Shown here: positions 1-7,572 of the stretch, piece after piece | How the letters are laid out: the number at the start of each line of letters is the position of its first letter | Numbering within the stretch: the first letter of the stretch is position 1 | Origin: Planctomycetota bacterium | GTDB taxonomy: Bacteria > Planctomycetota > UBA1135 > GCA-002686595 | Assembly: GCA_029259595.1 (NCBI GenBank) | Contig: JAJDEW010000089.1 | Location: 1 to 32,554, forward strand | Length of the DNA: 32,554 nt | Reading direction: 5' to 3' | Notes under the pieces: model-generated | What the model saw: the letters and a program-made list of their open reading frames with translations, nothing else | What the model was told of the DNA's origin: nothing | The model's database searches: none | Program-made: the position numbers and the translations under genes

Positions 1-9
1 AGCGCGCAG

Positions 10-108
10 CGATTGCGAGCGAAGCGAGCGAGTCCGTTGTCCTCGCCGTCGCGCGCGGATTCGACCAGGAAGCTCACCTGGACTCCTCGCTCGCTTCGCT
101 CGCAATCG
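10..108. repeat. 23-bp perfect inverted repeat
   Basis: The arms at 10-32 and 86-108 are exact reverse complements (core GATTGCGAGCGAAGCG and its complement), separated by 53 nt. No gene overlaps it on either strand that I can support. It could be a large stem-loop in a transcript, a protein-binding dyad, or the remnant of a mobile repeat. The window begins just before it, so its full context cannot be seen. Confidence 0.6.
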
Positions 109-216
109 GCTCGCGCTGTGAGCGGGATGCCGCCAGCGCGAAACGGTCCCGCCCGCGAGAGGCGCAACCCGAGGGCCGCGGCTCGGACACTCGCCTGCCC
201 CAACCCGTTAGGACGC

Positions 217-373
217 GGCGCACACTCCGTCGTGCGCCTGTGCCTGATTTCGAGGCTGCGCCTCAAAACGGCACAAGCACGGAGCCTTTGGCTCCGAGGC
301 TACGGCCCGCCTTCGGCGGGCCTTCGCAACCTGGTCCGCCGACACGGGCTCGGACGATGGCCCGCGACGGGCC
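217..373. repeat. run of short hairpins in gene-free DNA
   Basis: Consecutive perfect short stem-loops are visible: 217-223/232-238 (7 bp), 252-256/260-264 (5 bp), 281-286/290-295 (6 bp, TTT loop), 304-311/315-322 (8 bp, TTC loop) and 359-363/369-373 (5 bp). The string GGGCCTTCGC occurs twice, after the last two stems. With the repeat at 10-108 and the hairpin at 389-420, the whole 1-444 stretch holds structure but no convincing gene. A structured RNA or decayed repeats are both possible. Confidence 0.4.
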
Positions 374-388
374 TTCGCCAATCGACAG

Positions 389-420
389 ACGCCGCACGGA
401 CCCGGGGGTCCGTGCGGCGT
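389..420 (-). terminator. strong hairpin downstream of the 445-1701 gene
   Basis: The arms 389-403 and 406-420 are perfectly complementary (15 bp of potential pairing; the innermost pairs must open to form a loop). It starts 25 nt beyond the stop of the minus-strand gene ending at 445, where an intrinsic terminator is expected. The sequence after it on the minus strand (CTGTCGATT) is only weakly T-rich, so intrinsic termination is plausible, not certain. Confidence 0.45.
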
Positions 421-444
421 CCGCGTTCGCTGTTTCAGCGAGGC

Positions 445-1701
445 TTACAGGAGGCGCGGGAATTCTGCGCTGACTTCGACGTTGCCGTTCGCATCACGCA
501 GCTCGAGCGTGAAGGTCGGCAGGGTCTGCAGGCCGGGCAGGTTGACGCGGGCGTCGAAGGAGTCGGCGCCGGTGACGAGGTCCGGAGCCCGCGGAATCAG
601 GATCTCCTGGCCGCCGAAGATGCCGATCAGGTCGAGGCCGTCCCCGAGGACGACGACGCCGCGGAAGCGGGCTTCGTCACGGTCGTCGCGGAAGCGGACG
701 CGGTCCACGCCGATGGCGGGACCGGCGGCGACGTCGACCATGTCGGTCAGGACTTCCTGCGCGAAGAGGACGTGCTCGCCGACCATGTAGCCGATGATGT
801 CGACGAGGGTCGAGCCGGGGACGACCTGGCTGAAGAAGGAACCGCGCGGGATCTCCGTCGCGCCCAAGCCGAGCACGTCGGCGCCGAAGCGGGGGTCCTG
901 GTTGAAGACGATCAGGAGATCGTCGATCACGAAGGAATCGGGCACGCCGTTGCGGCCGCGCGCGGCCGAGCTGATGATGCCTTGCGACACGTTCTCGGAG
1001 AGCTCGATGACCGCTTCGATGTCGGTGATCAGGTACTCGTTGCCGGCCGGGTCGACGTACGTGTGTCCGGCGGACTTGAAGGTGCCTCCGGCGGTCGTCG
1101 GGTAGACCCAGCTCGACACGTCTTCACCGCGCAGTCCGGCCTTGGCCAGGAAGTCGGGCGGCAAGGCCGCCGCGTGGGACGGGTAAACGGCTTCGATGAT
1201 GTCGAAGTAGTGGTCTTCGATCAGGGCCTGGGCGCCGGCGTCGCGGGTGATCGTCGGGCCGGCCAGGTTGATCTCGCGAGCTTCGCTGGTGCTGAAGATC
1301 GAGCGCGTGGGGCCGAAGCGCTCCGGGCCGAGGCCCACGCCGACGGTGCCGGGGAGCCGCCCGATGGAGGAGGCGTGGCTGTCGCTGATGCGCTCGAAGT
1401 TGGCGGCGCCGATGTTGGTGGCCGCTTCGCCGTCCTGACCGAGCACGGACGAGCCGCTGATCAGGAACTCGACGCCATTGATCGTCAGCGGGATCGTGAT
1501 CGTCTTGCCCGTCACCATGATCTGGCGGTTGGGGATGTTGACGTCCCAGATCGGCCCTTCGGTGGCGAAGGGCTCCTCCGGGAGCTTTTGCGTGAGGACC
1601 GTGCCGTCCAGGAGGACAGCGGTTTGAGCGCTGGCCGCCTGGGGCAAGGCGGCAGCCGCGAACAGGACGGTGGCTAGGGACACCAGTCGGTTGCTATTCA
1701 T
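445..1701 (-). CDS. exported protein of unknown function (418 aa)
   Basis: I do not recognise a family. The ATG at 1701 begins a classic Sec signal peptide: basic start (MNSNR), hydrophobic run to about residue 20, and an ASA site with predicted cleavage after residue 25. The mature protein is about 390 residues, rich in short beta-prone stretches, Gly, Asp and Val. It has no membrane anchor, lipobox or cysteine cluster, and no enzyme motif I can name. The C-terminal 40 residues (about 378-418) look like a small beta domain ending at the stop. An AGAG stretch about 8 nt before the ATG is a modest ribosome binding site. It is monocistronic: 308 nt separate it from dapA upstream and a strong hairpin follows. 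It is probably periplasmic or surface-located; the role is unknown. Confidence 0.75.
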   Translation of the reverse strand: MNSNRLVSLATVLFAAAALPQAASAQTAVLLDGTVLTQKLPEEPFATEGPIWDVNIPNRQIMVTGKTITIPLTINGVEFLISGSSVLGQDGEAATNIGAANFERISDSHASSIGRLPGTVGVGLGPERFGPTRSIFSTSEAREINLAGPTITRDAGAQALIEDHYFDIIEAVYPSHAAALPPDFLAKAGLRGEDVSSWVYPTTAGGTFKSAGHTYVDPAGNEYLITDIEAVIELSENVSQGIISSAARGRNGVPDSFVIDDLLIVFNQDPRFGADVLGLGATEIPRGSFFSQVVPGSTLVDIIGYMVGEHVLFAQEVLTDMVDVAAGPAIGVDRVRFRDDRDEARFRGVVVLGDGLDLIGIFGGQEILIPRAPDLVTGADSFDARVNLPGLQTLPTFTLELRDANGNVEVSAEFPRLL

Positions 1702-2009
1702 GGGGACGTCTCTCTGCTTCGTTGGGGATGGAATTCCAATGGGGTAGGCCGCATGTGTGGGACGACCTAGGAAGTGGCAATCTACCTCTCCGTTTCCTGG
1801 ACCGCTATGGGGTATCCCTTGGAAAATGACCGCATTGCAACGTCTCCGGGGCGGTTTTTCGGGACAGATCAGGAGTCCGGAAAATGATTCCGACCCTTCC
1901 AGAGGCTGGAAAGCGAGTTTCCAGGGCTAGCCTATCCCTTCCACGGCCGCCTTCGCTCCGGCGTCGGGCCCTGCCGGCGCCGGAGCCCGTACCTGCCCGG
2001 GCCGGCGGC
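1702..2009. other. 308-nt intergenic region with alternative hairpins
   Basis: This lies between the dapA stop and the start of the exported-protein gene, both on the minus strand, so it should hold the dapA 3' end and the next promoter. A stem at 1955-1963/1978-1986 (9 bp, 14-nt loop) may end dapA. Nearer the next gene, 1897-1902/1906-1911 and 1906-1912/1918-1924 are two hairpins that share one arm and so cannot form together. No coding region is convincing here. Confidence 0.4.
1955..1986 (-). terminator. possible dapA terminator hairpin
   Basis: A 9-bp stem (GCTCCGGCG with its complement) and a 14-nt loop lie 24 nt past the dapA stop. There is no T-tract, so termination may be Rho-dependent or the hairpin may act only as a 3' stabiliser. 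Confidence 0.25.
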
Positions 2010-2945
2010 TCAACCCGTCGTCAGTCCGCTCCTGCCGAGCACCGAGCGCAGCGCCCGCAGGCAGGTCTCCTCGACCGGCGCCAGGGGCCCTCGCAGCTCC
2101 CCGGAGGCCCACCCCAAGAGGGCCAGGGCTGCCTTGAGGGGCGCCGGGTTGGTCTCGGCGAAGAGGACGGCGATCAGCGGTGCGAGCTCCTCGGCGATCG
2201 CCGCCGCGCGGGGCGCCAGAGCCTCGTCCGTGGCACAGCGGACGAGCTCCGCGACCTGGGCGGGAAGCAGGTTGCCGACCACCCCGATCGCACCCTTCGC
2301 CCCGGCCTGCAAGCCGTCGATGATCAGCGGGTCGTCCCCGACGAACACGTCCAGCTTGCCCAGGGCGACGTGGGCGGCGATGCGCTCGAGCGACTGGGAG
2401 GCTTCCTTGACGGCGACGAGGCTCGGGATCGCTTCGGCCAGCTGGGCGGCCGTCTCGGGCAGGAGGTCCGAGCCCGTGCGCGACGGCACGTTGTAGAGCA
2501 CGAGCGGCAGCCCGCTGGCCTCGGCGATGCGACCGAAGTGGACCTCGAGGCCCCGAACGGTCGGGCGGTTGTAGTACGGCGTCACCGCGAGCAGGGCGCT
2601 CGCCCCGGCCCGTTCCGCGCCCCGCGCCAGCTTGCTGGAGAGGGCCGTGTCGTTCGTCCCGATTCCGGCCAGGACCGGGATCTTCCCGCCTGCGACGCCG
2701 ACCGCGAACTCGAACACCGCGATCCGCTCGGGCAGGCTCAGCGTGGCCGACTCGCCGGTCGTCCCCGCCACGACGATTCCGTCCGAACCGGCCTCGACCT
2801 GGAACGTGATCAGGCGTCGAAAGGCCGCGAAATCGATGGTCTCCGCCCGTCCCTGACAGAAGGGCGTGGGCAGGGCCACGAGGCTCCCTGCAAGGGGTCG
2901 TTGCGAAGCGTGCTGGTCGCGCGTCGTGCTTGCGGTGTCCGTCAT
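2010..2945 (-). CDS. dapA: 4-hydroxy-tetrahydrodipicolinate synthase
   Basis: The enzyme condenses pyruvate with aspartate semialdehyde, the first committed step to diaminopimelate and lysine, in the cytoplasm. The 311-aa product is near the usual length (about 290-300) with a short Ser/Thr-rich N-terminal extension. The TIM-barrel signatures are intact: GTTGES at 61-66 (pyruvate-binding Thr-Thr), tyrosines at 124-125 in VTPYYN, YNVPSRTG at 151-158 (Arg156 for the dicarboxylate) and the Schiff-base Lys180 in VAVKEAS. The ATG at 2945 overlaps the pdxJ stop as ATGA, indicating translational coupling and one transcript. The same reading frame stays open far upstream, across pdxJ and rsmD, but that part is out-of-frame shadow; the ATG at the junction is the natural start. 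N-acetylneuraminate lyase is the main alternative family member but is less likely. Confidence 0.93.
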   Translation of the reverse strand: MTDTASTTRDQHASQRPLAGSLVALPTPFCQGRAETIDFAAFRRLITFQVEAGSDGIVVAGTTGESATLSLPERIAVFEFAVGVAGGKIPVLAGIGTNDTALSSKLARGAERAGASALLAVTPYYNRPTVRGLEVHFGRIAEASGLPLVLYNVPSRTGSDLLPETAAQLAEAIPSLVAVKEASQSLERIAAHVALGKLDVFVGDDPLIIDGLQAGAKGAIGVVGNLLPAQVAELVRCATDEALAPRAAAIAEELAPLIAVLFAETNPAPLKAALALLGWASGELRGPLAPVEETCLRALRSVLGRSGLTTG

Positions 2946-3670
2946 CGGGAGTCGTCCTCGATGCGCCGCAGCATTTCGCCGACCGCTCCCTCGACGCCGA
3001 GGAACAGCGCGCGGGCCACGAGCGCGTGGCCGATGTTCAGCTCTTCCAGCCAGGGCAGCCGGGCGAGGGGAGTCACGTTCTCGGACGTGAGTCCGTGTCC
3101 GGCGTTGACCCGCAGCCCGAGCGCATGGGCGTGCTCCGCAGCTTGCCGGAGGCGCTCGAGTTCGTCCGCGCGCCGCGCCTCGGGCGCGTTCGCCCAGGCG
3201 CCGGTGTGCAGCTCGACGAAGTCCGCGCCCAGCTCGGCGGCGGCCGCGATCGGCGCTCGCTCGGGATCGACGAACAGGCTCACGGCCATGCCTCGTTCCC
3301 GGAAGCGCGGCAGGGCCTCTTCGAGTCGCGCCCGCTCGGCCAGGACGTCGAGGCCGCCCTCGGTCGTGATCTCCTGGCGGTTTTCGGGGACGAGGCAGAT
3401 CTCCTCCGCGCCGCTCTCGAGGCCGATCGCGAGCATGTCGGGCGCGAGCGAGAGCTCCAGGTTCAGGATCGTGCCGATCGCGGCCCGCAGCCGGACCACG
3501 TCCTCGTCCTGGATGTGGCGACGGTCCTTGCGCAGGTGGCAGGTGATGCCATGGGCGCCGGCGGCCTCGGCCGCGAGGGCCCAGGCGACTGGATCGGGTG
3601 CATCGATTCTGCGCGCCTGCCGCACGGTCGCGACGTGATCGACATTGACGTGCAACCGCGGTAGCCCCAT
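2942..3670 (-). CDS. pdxJ: pyridoxine 5'-phosphate synthase
   Basis: PdxJ condenses deoxyxylulose 5-phosphate with 1-amino-acetone-3-phosphate to form pyridoxine 5'-phosphate, so this organism makes PLP by the DXP-dependent route. The 242-aa length is typical. Visible signatures are [13 protein letters not shown] near the N-terminus, HLRKDRRHI (45-53), [18 protein letters not shown] around 92-109 and VNAGHGL near residue 165, all hallmark phosphate- and substrate-binding segments. It is the first gene of a two-gene unit with dapA (ATGA overlap) and is divergent from rsmD with only 49 nt between the starts. No Shine-Dalgarno precedes the ATG at 3670. A TAGAAT hexamer ends 9 nt before it, suggesting a leaderless or nearly leaderless mRNA. 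Confidence 0.95.
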   Translation of the reverse strand: MGLPRLHVNVDHVATVRQARRIDAPDPVAWALAAEAAGAHGITCHLRKDRRHIQDEDVVRLRAAIGTILNLELSLAPDMLAIGLESGAEEICLVPENRQEITTEGGLDVLAERARLEEALPRFRERGMAVSLFVDPERAPIAAAAELGADFVELHTGAWANAPEARRADELERLRQAAEHAHALGLRVNAGHGLTSENVTPLARLPWLEELNIGHALVARALFLGVEGAVGEMLRRIEDDSR

Positions 3671-3719
3671 CGCATGGCGATTCTACTCCTCGCCCCGGGT
3701 GCTTCCTACACTGTCGAGG
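3671..3719. promoter_or_regulatory. overlapping divergent promoters of pdxJ and rsmD
   Basis: Two -10-like hexamers sit in this 49-nt gap: TAGAAT on the minus strand (3685-3680), 9 nt before the pdxJ ATG, and TACACT on the plus strand (3707-3712), 7 nt before the rsmD ATG. Normal spacing would place transcription starts at or within a few nt of each start codon, and each -35 region would fall over the other promoter's -10. The -35 matches are poor, so this rests on -10 position and AT-richness in a GC-rich background. Confidence 0.4.
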
Positions 3720-4352
3720 ATGCGCATCATCGGCGGATCGTTCCGCGGCCGGCACATCGAAGCGCCGCTGGGACACGGCACGCGTCCCATGTTGGATCGG
3801 GTGCGCGAGGCGCTTTTCTCGACGCTCCTGCCGTGGCTCGAGGGCGCTCGTGTCCTGGATCTCTTCGCGGGTTCGGGCAGCCTCGGCCTGGAGGCCGTCT
3901 CGCGCGGCGCGGTTTCGGTGCGCTTCGTCGAGGCCGACTCCCGGGCCGCCCGACGGCTCGAGGCCAACATCCAGGCCCTCGGGCTCGAGGCGGTGAGCGA
4001 GCTCGTGCGGGCAGACGCGCTCGTGTCCGGCTCCTGGGGAGCCGCCCGCCCCCGCGCCGGCGTCGTCGGTGCCCCTTCGAGCGAGGCCGCGCCGGAACAC
4101 GGCTTCGACGTCGTCTTCTTCGACCCGCCTTACCCGCTGCTGCGCGAGAGCACGTCGAGGCGTGAACTCCTGCTCGCCCTCGAACGCCTCGTTCGAGGAG
4201 CCCTGGCCCCCGAGGGGGTCGTCGTCTTCCACGCTCCGGCGGGCGAGCTCAGGACGTCCGAGCTCGCGCCCGGAATCGCCGCGGCGCAGCGCCGCTACGG
4301 TTCGAACGCGCTCTGGTACCTGCAGCACGAGCCTGCCGAGGACGAGGCGTGA
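3720..4352 (+). CDS. rsmD: 16S rRNA (guanine(966)-N2)-methyltransferase
   Basis: RsmD methylates G966 of 16S rRNA with S-adenosylmethionine during 30S assembly. The ATG at 3720 gives a 210-aa protein beginning [11 protein letters not shown], the normal RsmD N-terminus; an earlier in-frame ATG would overlap pdxJ and add atypical sequence. Class I methyltransferase features are present: the [13 protein letters not shown] segment (about 21-33), the SAM loop [10 protein letters not shown] (47-56), an acidic residue Glu71 after strand 2, and the catalytic DPPY at 135-138. An Ala/Gly/Pro-rich insert of about 25 residues (101-128) precedes DPPY and is longer than usual. The stop overlaps the nagA GTG by 4 nt (GTGA). 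A -10-like TACACT lies 7 nt before the ATG. Confidence 0.92.
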   Translation: MRIIGGSFRGRHIEAPLGHGTRPMLDRVREALFSTLLPWLEGARVLDLFAGSGSLGLEAVSRGAVSVRFVEADSRAARRLEANIQALGLEAVSELVRADALVSGSWGAARPRAGVVGAPSSEAAPEHGFDVVFFDPPYPLLRESTSRRELLLALERLVRGALAPEGVVVFHAPAGELRTSELAPGIAAAQRRYGSNALWYLQHEPAEDEA

Positions 4353-5497
4353 CGACGATCACCGGACGGCTCTTTCTCGACGGCGCGTGGACGCCCGGCC
4401 GCATCCGGGTCGAAGCCGGGCGGATCGCCAGCGTCGAGCGCGACCTCGAGCTGTCCGAGTCCGACCCGTTGCACATCGCCCCGGGCTTGATCGACCTGCA
4501 CGTCCACGGCTTCGCCGGATGCGAGCCCCTGACCGATCTGGCCGGCATGGCCCGCGCCCTCGCACGCCGCGGGACGACCGGCTTCCAGCCGACGCTCTTT
4601 CCCGCCGCGCCACGGCTCCTGGGCGAACAGGCGCGCGCCGTGACCGCGGCGGCCAAGAGCTTGCCCGCCGAGGCCGCCACAGTCGTCGGCCTGCACCTCG
4701 AAGGCCCCTTCGTGAACCCGCGCTCGGCCGGAGCGCTGGCCCCGACCCACTTGGCCGAGCCCTCGGTCGCGGGTCTGCGGGCCATCCTCGGCCCGAGCAC
4801 GGGCGACGGCCACGGCATCCGCACGATGACGATCGCGCCGGAGCTCCCGGGCGCGCTCGAGCTCGTGGCGGAGCTCGTCACAGCCGGCGTCCGACCCTCG
4901 CTCGGCCACAGCCTGGCCCGCGCCGCACAAGCCCGCGCCGCCGCCTCGGCCGGAGCCAGCTCCGCGACCCACCTCTTCAATGCGATGGCCCCCCTGCACC
5001 ACCGCGAAGTCGGCCTGGTGGGCTTCAGCCTGTCGGAGGACGCCTTGTGCGCCGAGCTGATCGGCGACCTCGTCCACGTCGGCCGCGACGCCGTCGAACT
5101 GGCCCTCGCCGCCCGCGGTCCCGAAGGCCTGGCCCTCGTCTCCGACGCTCTGGCCGGCGCCGGCACAGGCTGCGCCGTCTTCCACTCCGGCGGCCGCAGC
5201 GTGCGCGAGCGCGACGGAGCGATCTGGATCGAGGAGCCGGGCGTCGAGAACGTGTTGGCTGGTGCTGCAGCGACCCAGTGGGAGGCCCTGACCCGGCTCG
5301 TGGAACAGGGGGTCGTCACCTTGGAAGACGCCTTGCTCATGGCCTCGACCACCCCTGCGCGGACGCTCGGGCTCGACGGCGAGCGGGGCCGCATCGCGCC
5401 TGGAGCCCGGGCCGACCTGCTCGGGATCCGGCTGGGGCCGTTGCGGCTGGAGCGCGTGTGGTTGGCCGGCGTGGCCCTCGGCCAGCTGCCAGACTGA
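4349..5497 (+). CDS. nagA: N-acetylglucosamine-6-phosphate deacetylase
   Basis: NagA removes acetate from GlcNAc-6-P to give glucosamine-6-P, in amino-sugar catabolism and cell-wall recycling. The 382-aa product has the amidohydrolase layout: [10 protein letters not shown] near 47-56 (first metal His pair), [14 protein letters not shown] around 113-126 (metal-binding Glu), LGHS near 183, [13 protein letters not shown] near 209-221, an [10 protein letters not shown] segment, and LVSDALAG near residue 264 with the catalytic Asp. The C-terminal APGARADL motif is typical of the family. It starts with GTG overlapping the rsmD stop (GTGA), so it is probably coupled to rsmD although the functions are unrelated. 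No nagB or transporter is adjacent. Confidence 0.93.
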   Translation: MTTITGRLFLDGAWTPGRIRVEAGRIASVERDLELSESDPLHIAPGLIDLHVHGFAGCEPLTDLAGMARALARRGTTGFQPTLFPAAPRLLGEQARAVTAAAKSLPAEAATVVGLHLEGPFVNPRSAGALAPTHLAEPSVAGLRAILGPSTGDGHGIRTMTIAPELPGALELVAELVTAGVRPSLGHSLARAAQARAAASAGASSATHLFNAMAPLHHREVGLVGFSLSEDALCAELIGDLVHVGRDAVELALAARGPEGLALVSDALAGAGTGCAVFHSGGRSVRERDGAIWIEEPGVENVLAGAAATQWEALTRLVEQGVVTLEDALLMASTTPARTLGLDGERGRIAPGARADLLGIRLGPLRLERVWLAGVALGQLPD

Positions 5498-5558
5498 CCT
5501 TCATGAATGGGGATGGCGACCTTCGAGCCCTTGCTGGGCAACGGGTTACGTCGATCGA

Positions 5559-5630
5559 GGGCCTGGAAGGAGGACGGCACCGCGCCGCGCGGCCCCCATC
5601 GGCCACGGTGGGGTCTCCAGGCCCGTTTTC
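5559..5630 (+). terminator. putative terminator after nagA
   Basis: The arms GGGCCTGGA (5559-5567) and TCCAGGCCC (5616-5624) pair perfectly and are followed at once by GTTTTC. The enclosed 48 nt can form an inner CCCCA/TGGGG stem. It lies 62 nt past the nagA stop and is one of the few hairpins here followed by T residues. A second small hairpin (5641-5646/5654-5659) follows. Confidence 0.4.
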
Positions 5631-5734
5631 GAGCGCTCGGGAAGGCGATTTCAGCCTTCGTCACCATTCAATCGGGGCAGTCCGTTCAGGGTTGGGGAGT
5701 TGGCGCCGATAGTCCCCGTGAGGTCCCCCGCCCC

Positions 5735-6421
5735 ATGCCCATTCGCTGGAAGATCCTGCCCCTCGCCCTGCTCCTCTTCGGCGCCCTGGGGCTCCTGCTC
5801 CTGGGCGACGAAGCGCGCGCCGCCGGCCGCCCATCGACGTCGCTCGCCGCCGACGACAGCACCACCGAAGCGCCGCTCGCGACCCTCGCCGAGCTACGCG
5901 CTGACCCGTCCGCCTTCCTGGGGCGCCGGGTCCGCCTGCGGTTGCAGTTCGCGCGCGTGCTCGAGACCTGGAACCCGTGGCTCACCCGCTTCGGTTCGGG
6001 CGACTGGATCGGTCTCGCGGCCTGGTCGGACACGGCCTTCACGTGGGAGCGCGGGGTGTTCGAGGACCCGCTGGAGCGGATCTTCGTGCGTCGGTCGACC
6101 GCGGTGGCAGCCCTCGTCGATCGCGCGGCGCCCTACCGCCGCTTCGAGGTCGAGGCGGTTGTCCGGGAGGTCTTCCTGGACGAGCCCTGGATCGAGCTCG
6201 AGTCGGCCCGGCCCCTGACCGAATTCGTGGGCGAGGGCTCGATCCTGCATGCCGCGCGCGGTCGTGAGTTGATGGTGCAGGAGAACTGGGAGCTCGCGCT
6301 CGACCAGCTCGAGCGGGCGCTGGTCGGACCCCTGCCGGCGGCGGCCCTCGCCGAGCTCGAACGCTTGGCCGAGCTCTGCCGGGTCGAGCTGCAGCCCCGA
6401 GCGACCCGCCGCGCACGCTGA
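5735..6421 (+). CDS. membrane-anchored or exported protein, unknown (228 aa)
   Basis: The family is not recognised. The ATG at 5735 opens a basic start (MPIRWK) and a hydrophobic run at residues 7-23 ending at GDEARA, so it is a signal anchor or signal peptide. An in-frame start farther upstream would bury this segment behind about 76 unlikely residues. Residues 50-165 hold a segment resembling small OB-like envelope domains: a 'GRRVRLRLQFARV' strand, a Trp-rich middle, and a closing 'RFEVEAVVREVFLDEPWIEL' strand. This resembles proteins that check 'layer/effect' domains in Planctomycetes, but that is only an impression. The C-terminal 50 residues are helical and Leu/Glu-rich. It is followed 51 nt later by the DUF2784-like gene. 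Confidence 0.65.
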   Translation: MPIRWKILPLALLLFGALGLLLLGDEARAAGRPSTSLAADDSTTEAPLATLAELRADPSAFLGRRVRLRLQFARVLETWNPWLTRFGSGDWIGLAAWSDTAFTWERGVFEDPLERIFVRRSTAVAALVDRAAPYRRFEVEAVVREVFLDEPWIELESARPLTEFVGEGSILHAARGRELMVQENWELALDQLERALVGPLPAAALAELERLAELCRVELQPRATRRAR

Positions 6422-6472
6422 GCCCGGGTGCCGGCCGCGACCAGGCCGTATCCTGGCGCCGGGCTCCCCTCC

Positions 6473-6910
6473 ATGTCCGCCTCCCATCTCGCCGACCTCG
6501 TCGTCGTCGTGCACTTTCTCTACGTGCTCGGCGTCGTCTGCGGATTCCTCCTGATCCTCGTGGGGGGCCTGCGGGGCTGGCGTTGGGTGCGCAACCGCGT
6601 CTTTCGAGCGCTTCACCTGCTCGCCACCCTGGTCGTGCCCTTGCAGGCGCTCTGGGAGCACGAGTGTCCGCTCACGACCTGGGAGCGCGACCTGCGCTAC
6701 GAGGCCGGGGAGGGGATCAGCGAGGCTTCCTTCGTCGGACGGCTCTTGCACGAGTGGCTCTTCGTCGACCTTCCGATGGACTCGTTGACCTGGATCTACG
6801 TCGGCTTCGGCCTGTTGGTCGTCGCGGCGACCTGGTTCGTACCGCCGCAATGGCGTGCTGGCCGCGTCGAGCGCCCGGGACCGGCTGCCGGGTCTCCCGA
6901 AGAGCGCTGA
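6473..6910 (+). CDS. DUF2784-like membrane protein
   Basis: This 145-aa integral membrane protein matches the DUF2784 pattern as I know it. It has an N-terminal LADLVVVVHFLYVL helix (about 6-30), a second helix (about 42-60) leading into a conserved CPLTTWERDLR segment, an SFVGRLLHEW stretch, and a last helix (about 103-120). The function of the family is not established. The ATG at 6473 is preferred to the GTG at 6428 because family members begin directly at the first helix. A TATCCT hexamer lies about 18 nt upstream and could be a -10 element. Its end is 16 nt from the convergent tag gene. Confidence 0.8.
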   Translation: MSASHLADLVVVVHFLYVLGVVCGFLLILVGGLRGWRWVRNRVFRALHLLATLVVPLQALWEHECPLTTWERDLRYEAGEGISEASFVGRLLHEWLFVDLPMDSLTWIYVGFGLLVVAATWFVPPQWRAGRVERPGPAAGSPEER

Positions 6911-6926
6911 CGTTTAACGGACCGCC

Positions 6927-7505
6927 TCAGGCGTGCTTGCGCGCACGGGCGCCGCGTCGGAAGCAGCCCACGAGGTGGTCGTTCACGAGCCCCGTGGCCT
7001 GCAGGAAGGCGTAGACGATGGTCGAGCCGACGAACGTGAAGCCGCGCCGCTTGAGGTCCTTCGCGAGCGCGTCGGACAGCGGGGTCTTGGCGGGGATCTC
7101 TGCCAGCGTGCGCCAGGAGTTTTGGATCGGACGGCCGTCGACGAAGGTCCAGACGTAGCGGTCGAAGCTTCCGAACTCGGCTTGGACGGCCAGGAAGGCG
7201 CGCGCGTTCTTCGGACCGGATTCGACCTTGAGGCGGTTGCGGACGATGCCGGGGTCCTGGAGGAGGCGCTCGAGCCGTGCGGGCCGCATCCGGGCCACCC
7301 GCACGGGGTCGAAGTCGAGGAAGGCGCGGCGGTAGTTCGCGCGCTTGGCCAGGATCGTGTCCCAGGACAGGCCGGCCTGGGCCCCTTCGAGCAGCAGGAA
7401 CTCGAAGAACGTGCGGTCGTCGTGGACCGGCACACCCCACTCCTCGTCGTGGTAGCGGATGGCCAGGTCGTTGCGGGCCCAGGTGCAGCGCGTGCGTTCG
7501 CTCAT
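6927..7505 (-). CDS. tag: DNA-3-methyladenine glycosylase I
   Basis: Tag excises 3-methyladenine from alkylated DNA, starting base-excision repair. The 192-aa protein is standard length and keeps the four zinc ligands of the family: Cys7 (CTW), His19 (YHDEEWG), His177 and Cys181 (NDHLVGCFR). The family segments FEFLLLEGAQAGLSW, the helix-hairpin region near 55-95 and the FTFVGSTIVYAFLQATG stretch are intact. It is divergent from recN with 67 nt between the starts and convergent with the preceding gene, so it is monocistronic. Standing next to recN, it makes a small DNA-repair neighbourhood. Confidence 0.95.
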   Translation of the reverse strand: MSERTRCTWARNDLAIRYHDEEWGVPVHDDRTFFEFLLLEGAQAGLSWDTILAKRANYRRAFLDFDPVRVARMRPARLERLLQDPGIVRNRLKVESGPKNARAFLAVQAEFGSFDRYVWTFVDGRPIQNSWRTLAEIPAKTPLSDALAKDLKRRGFTFVGSTIVYAFLQATGLVNDHLVGCFRRGARARKHA

Positions 7506-7537
7506 GGTGGCGGAGTTTCGGGGATTCGGTCAGCAAC

Positions 7538-7566
7538 TTGCAACGGTCGGGGCCTGGTCCGATCCT
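7538..7566 (+). promoter_or_regulatory. candidate recN promoter
   Basis: TTGCAA (7538-7543) and GATCCT (7561-7566) are separated by exactly 17 nt, with the recN ATG 6 nt after the second. A start 6-7 nt beyond the -10 would coincide with the ATG, giving a leaderless mRNA. No Shine-Dalgarno is visible. The -10 match is weak (3 of 6). Confidence 0.35.
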
Positions 7567-7572
7567 CTGCGC

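Noticed and set aside
13..1677. Long plus-strand open frame antisense to the exported-protein gene
   Set aside because: The opposite frame has a signal peptide, sensible composition and a start codon in context; the plus frame is charged, repetitive in composition and has no family features.
2946..4328. Upstream extension of the dapA frame across pdxJ and rsmD
   Set aside because: The extension is Arg/Pro-rich shadow of two well-supported genes. DapA begins naturally at the ATG overlapping the pdxJ stop.
4069..5712. Long alternative plus-strand frame through nagA
   Set aside because: It is extremely rich in Arg and Pro, as expected of a wrong frame in GC-rich DNA, and nagA is unambiguous in another frame.
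6428..6472. GTG start for the DUF2784-like gene
   Set aside because: It adds 15 residues not typical of the family; the ATG at 6473 begins just before the first helix.
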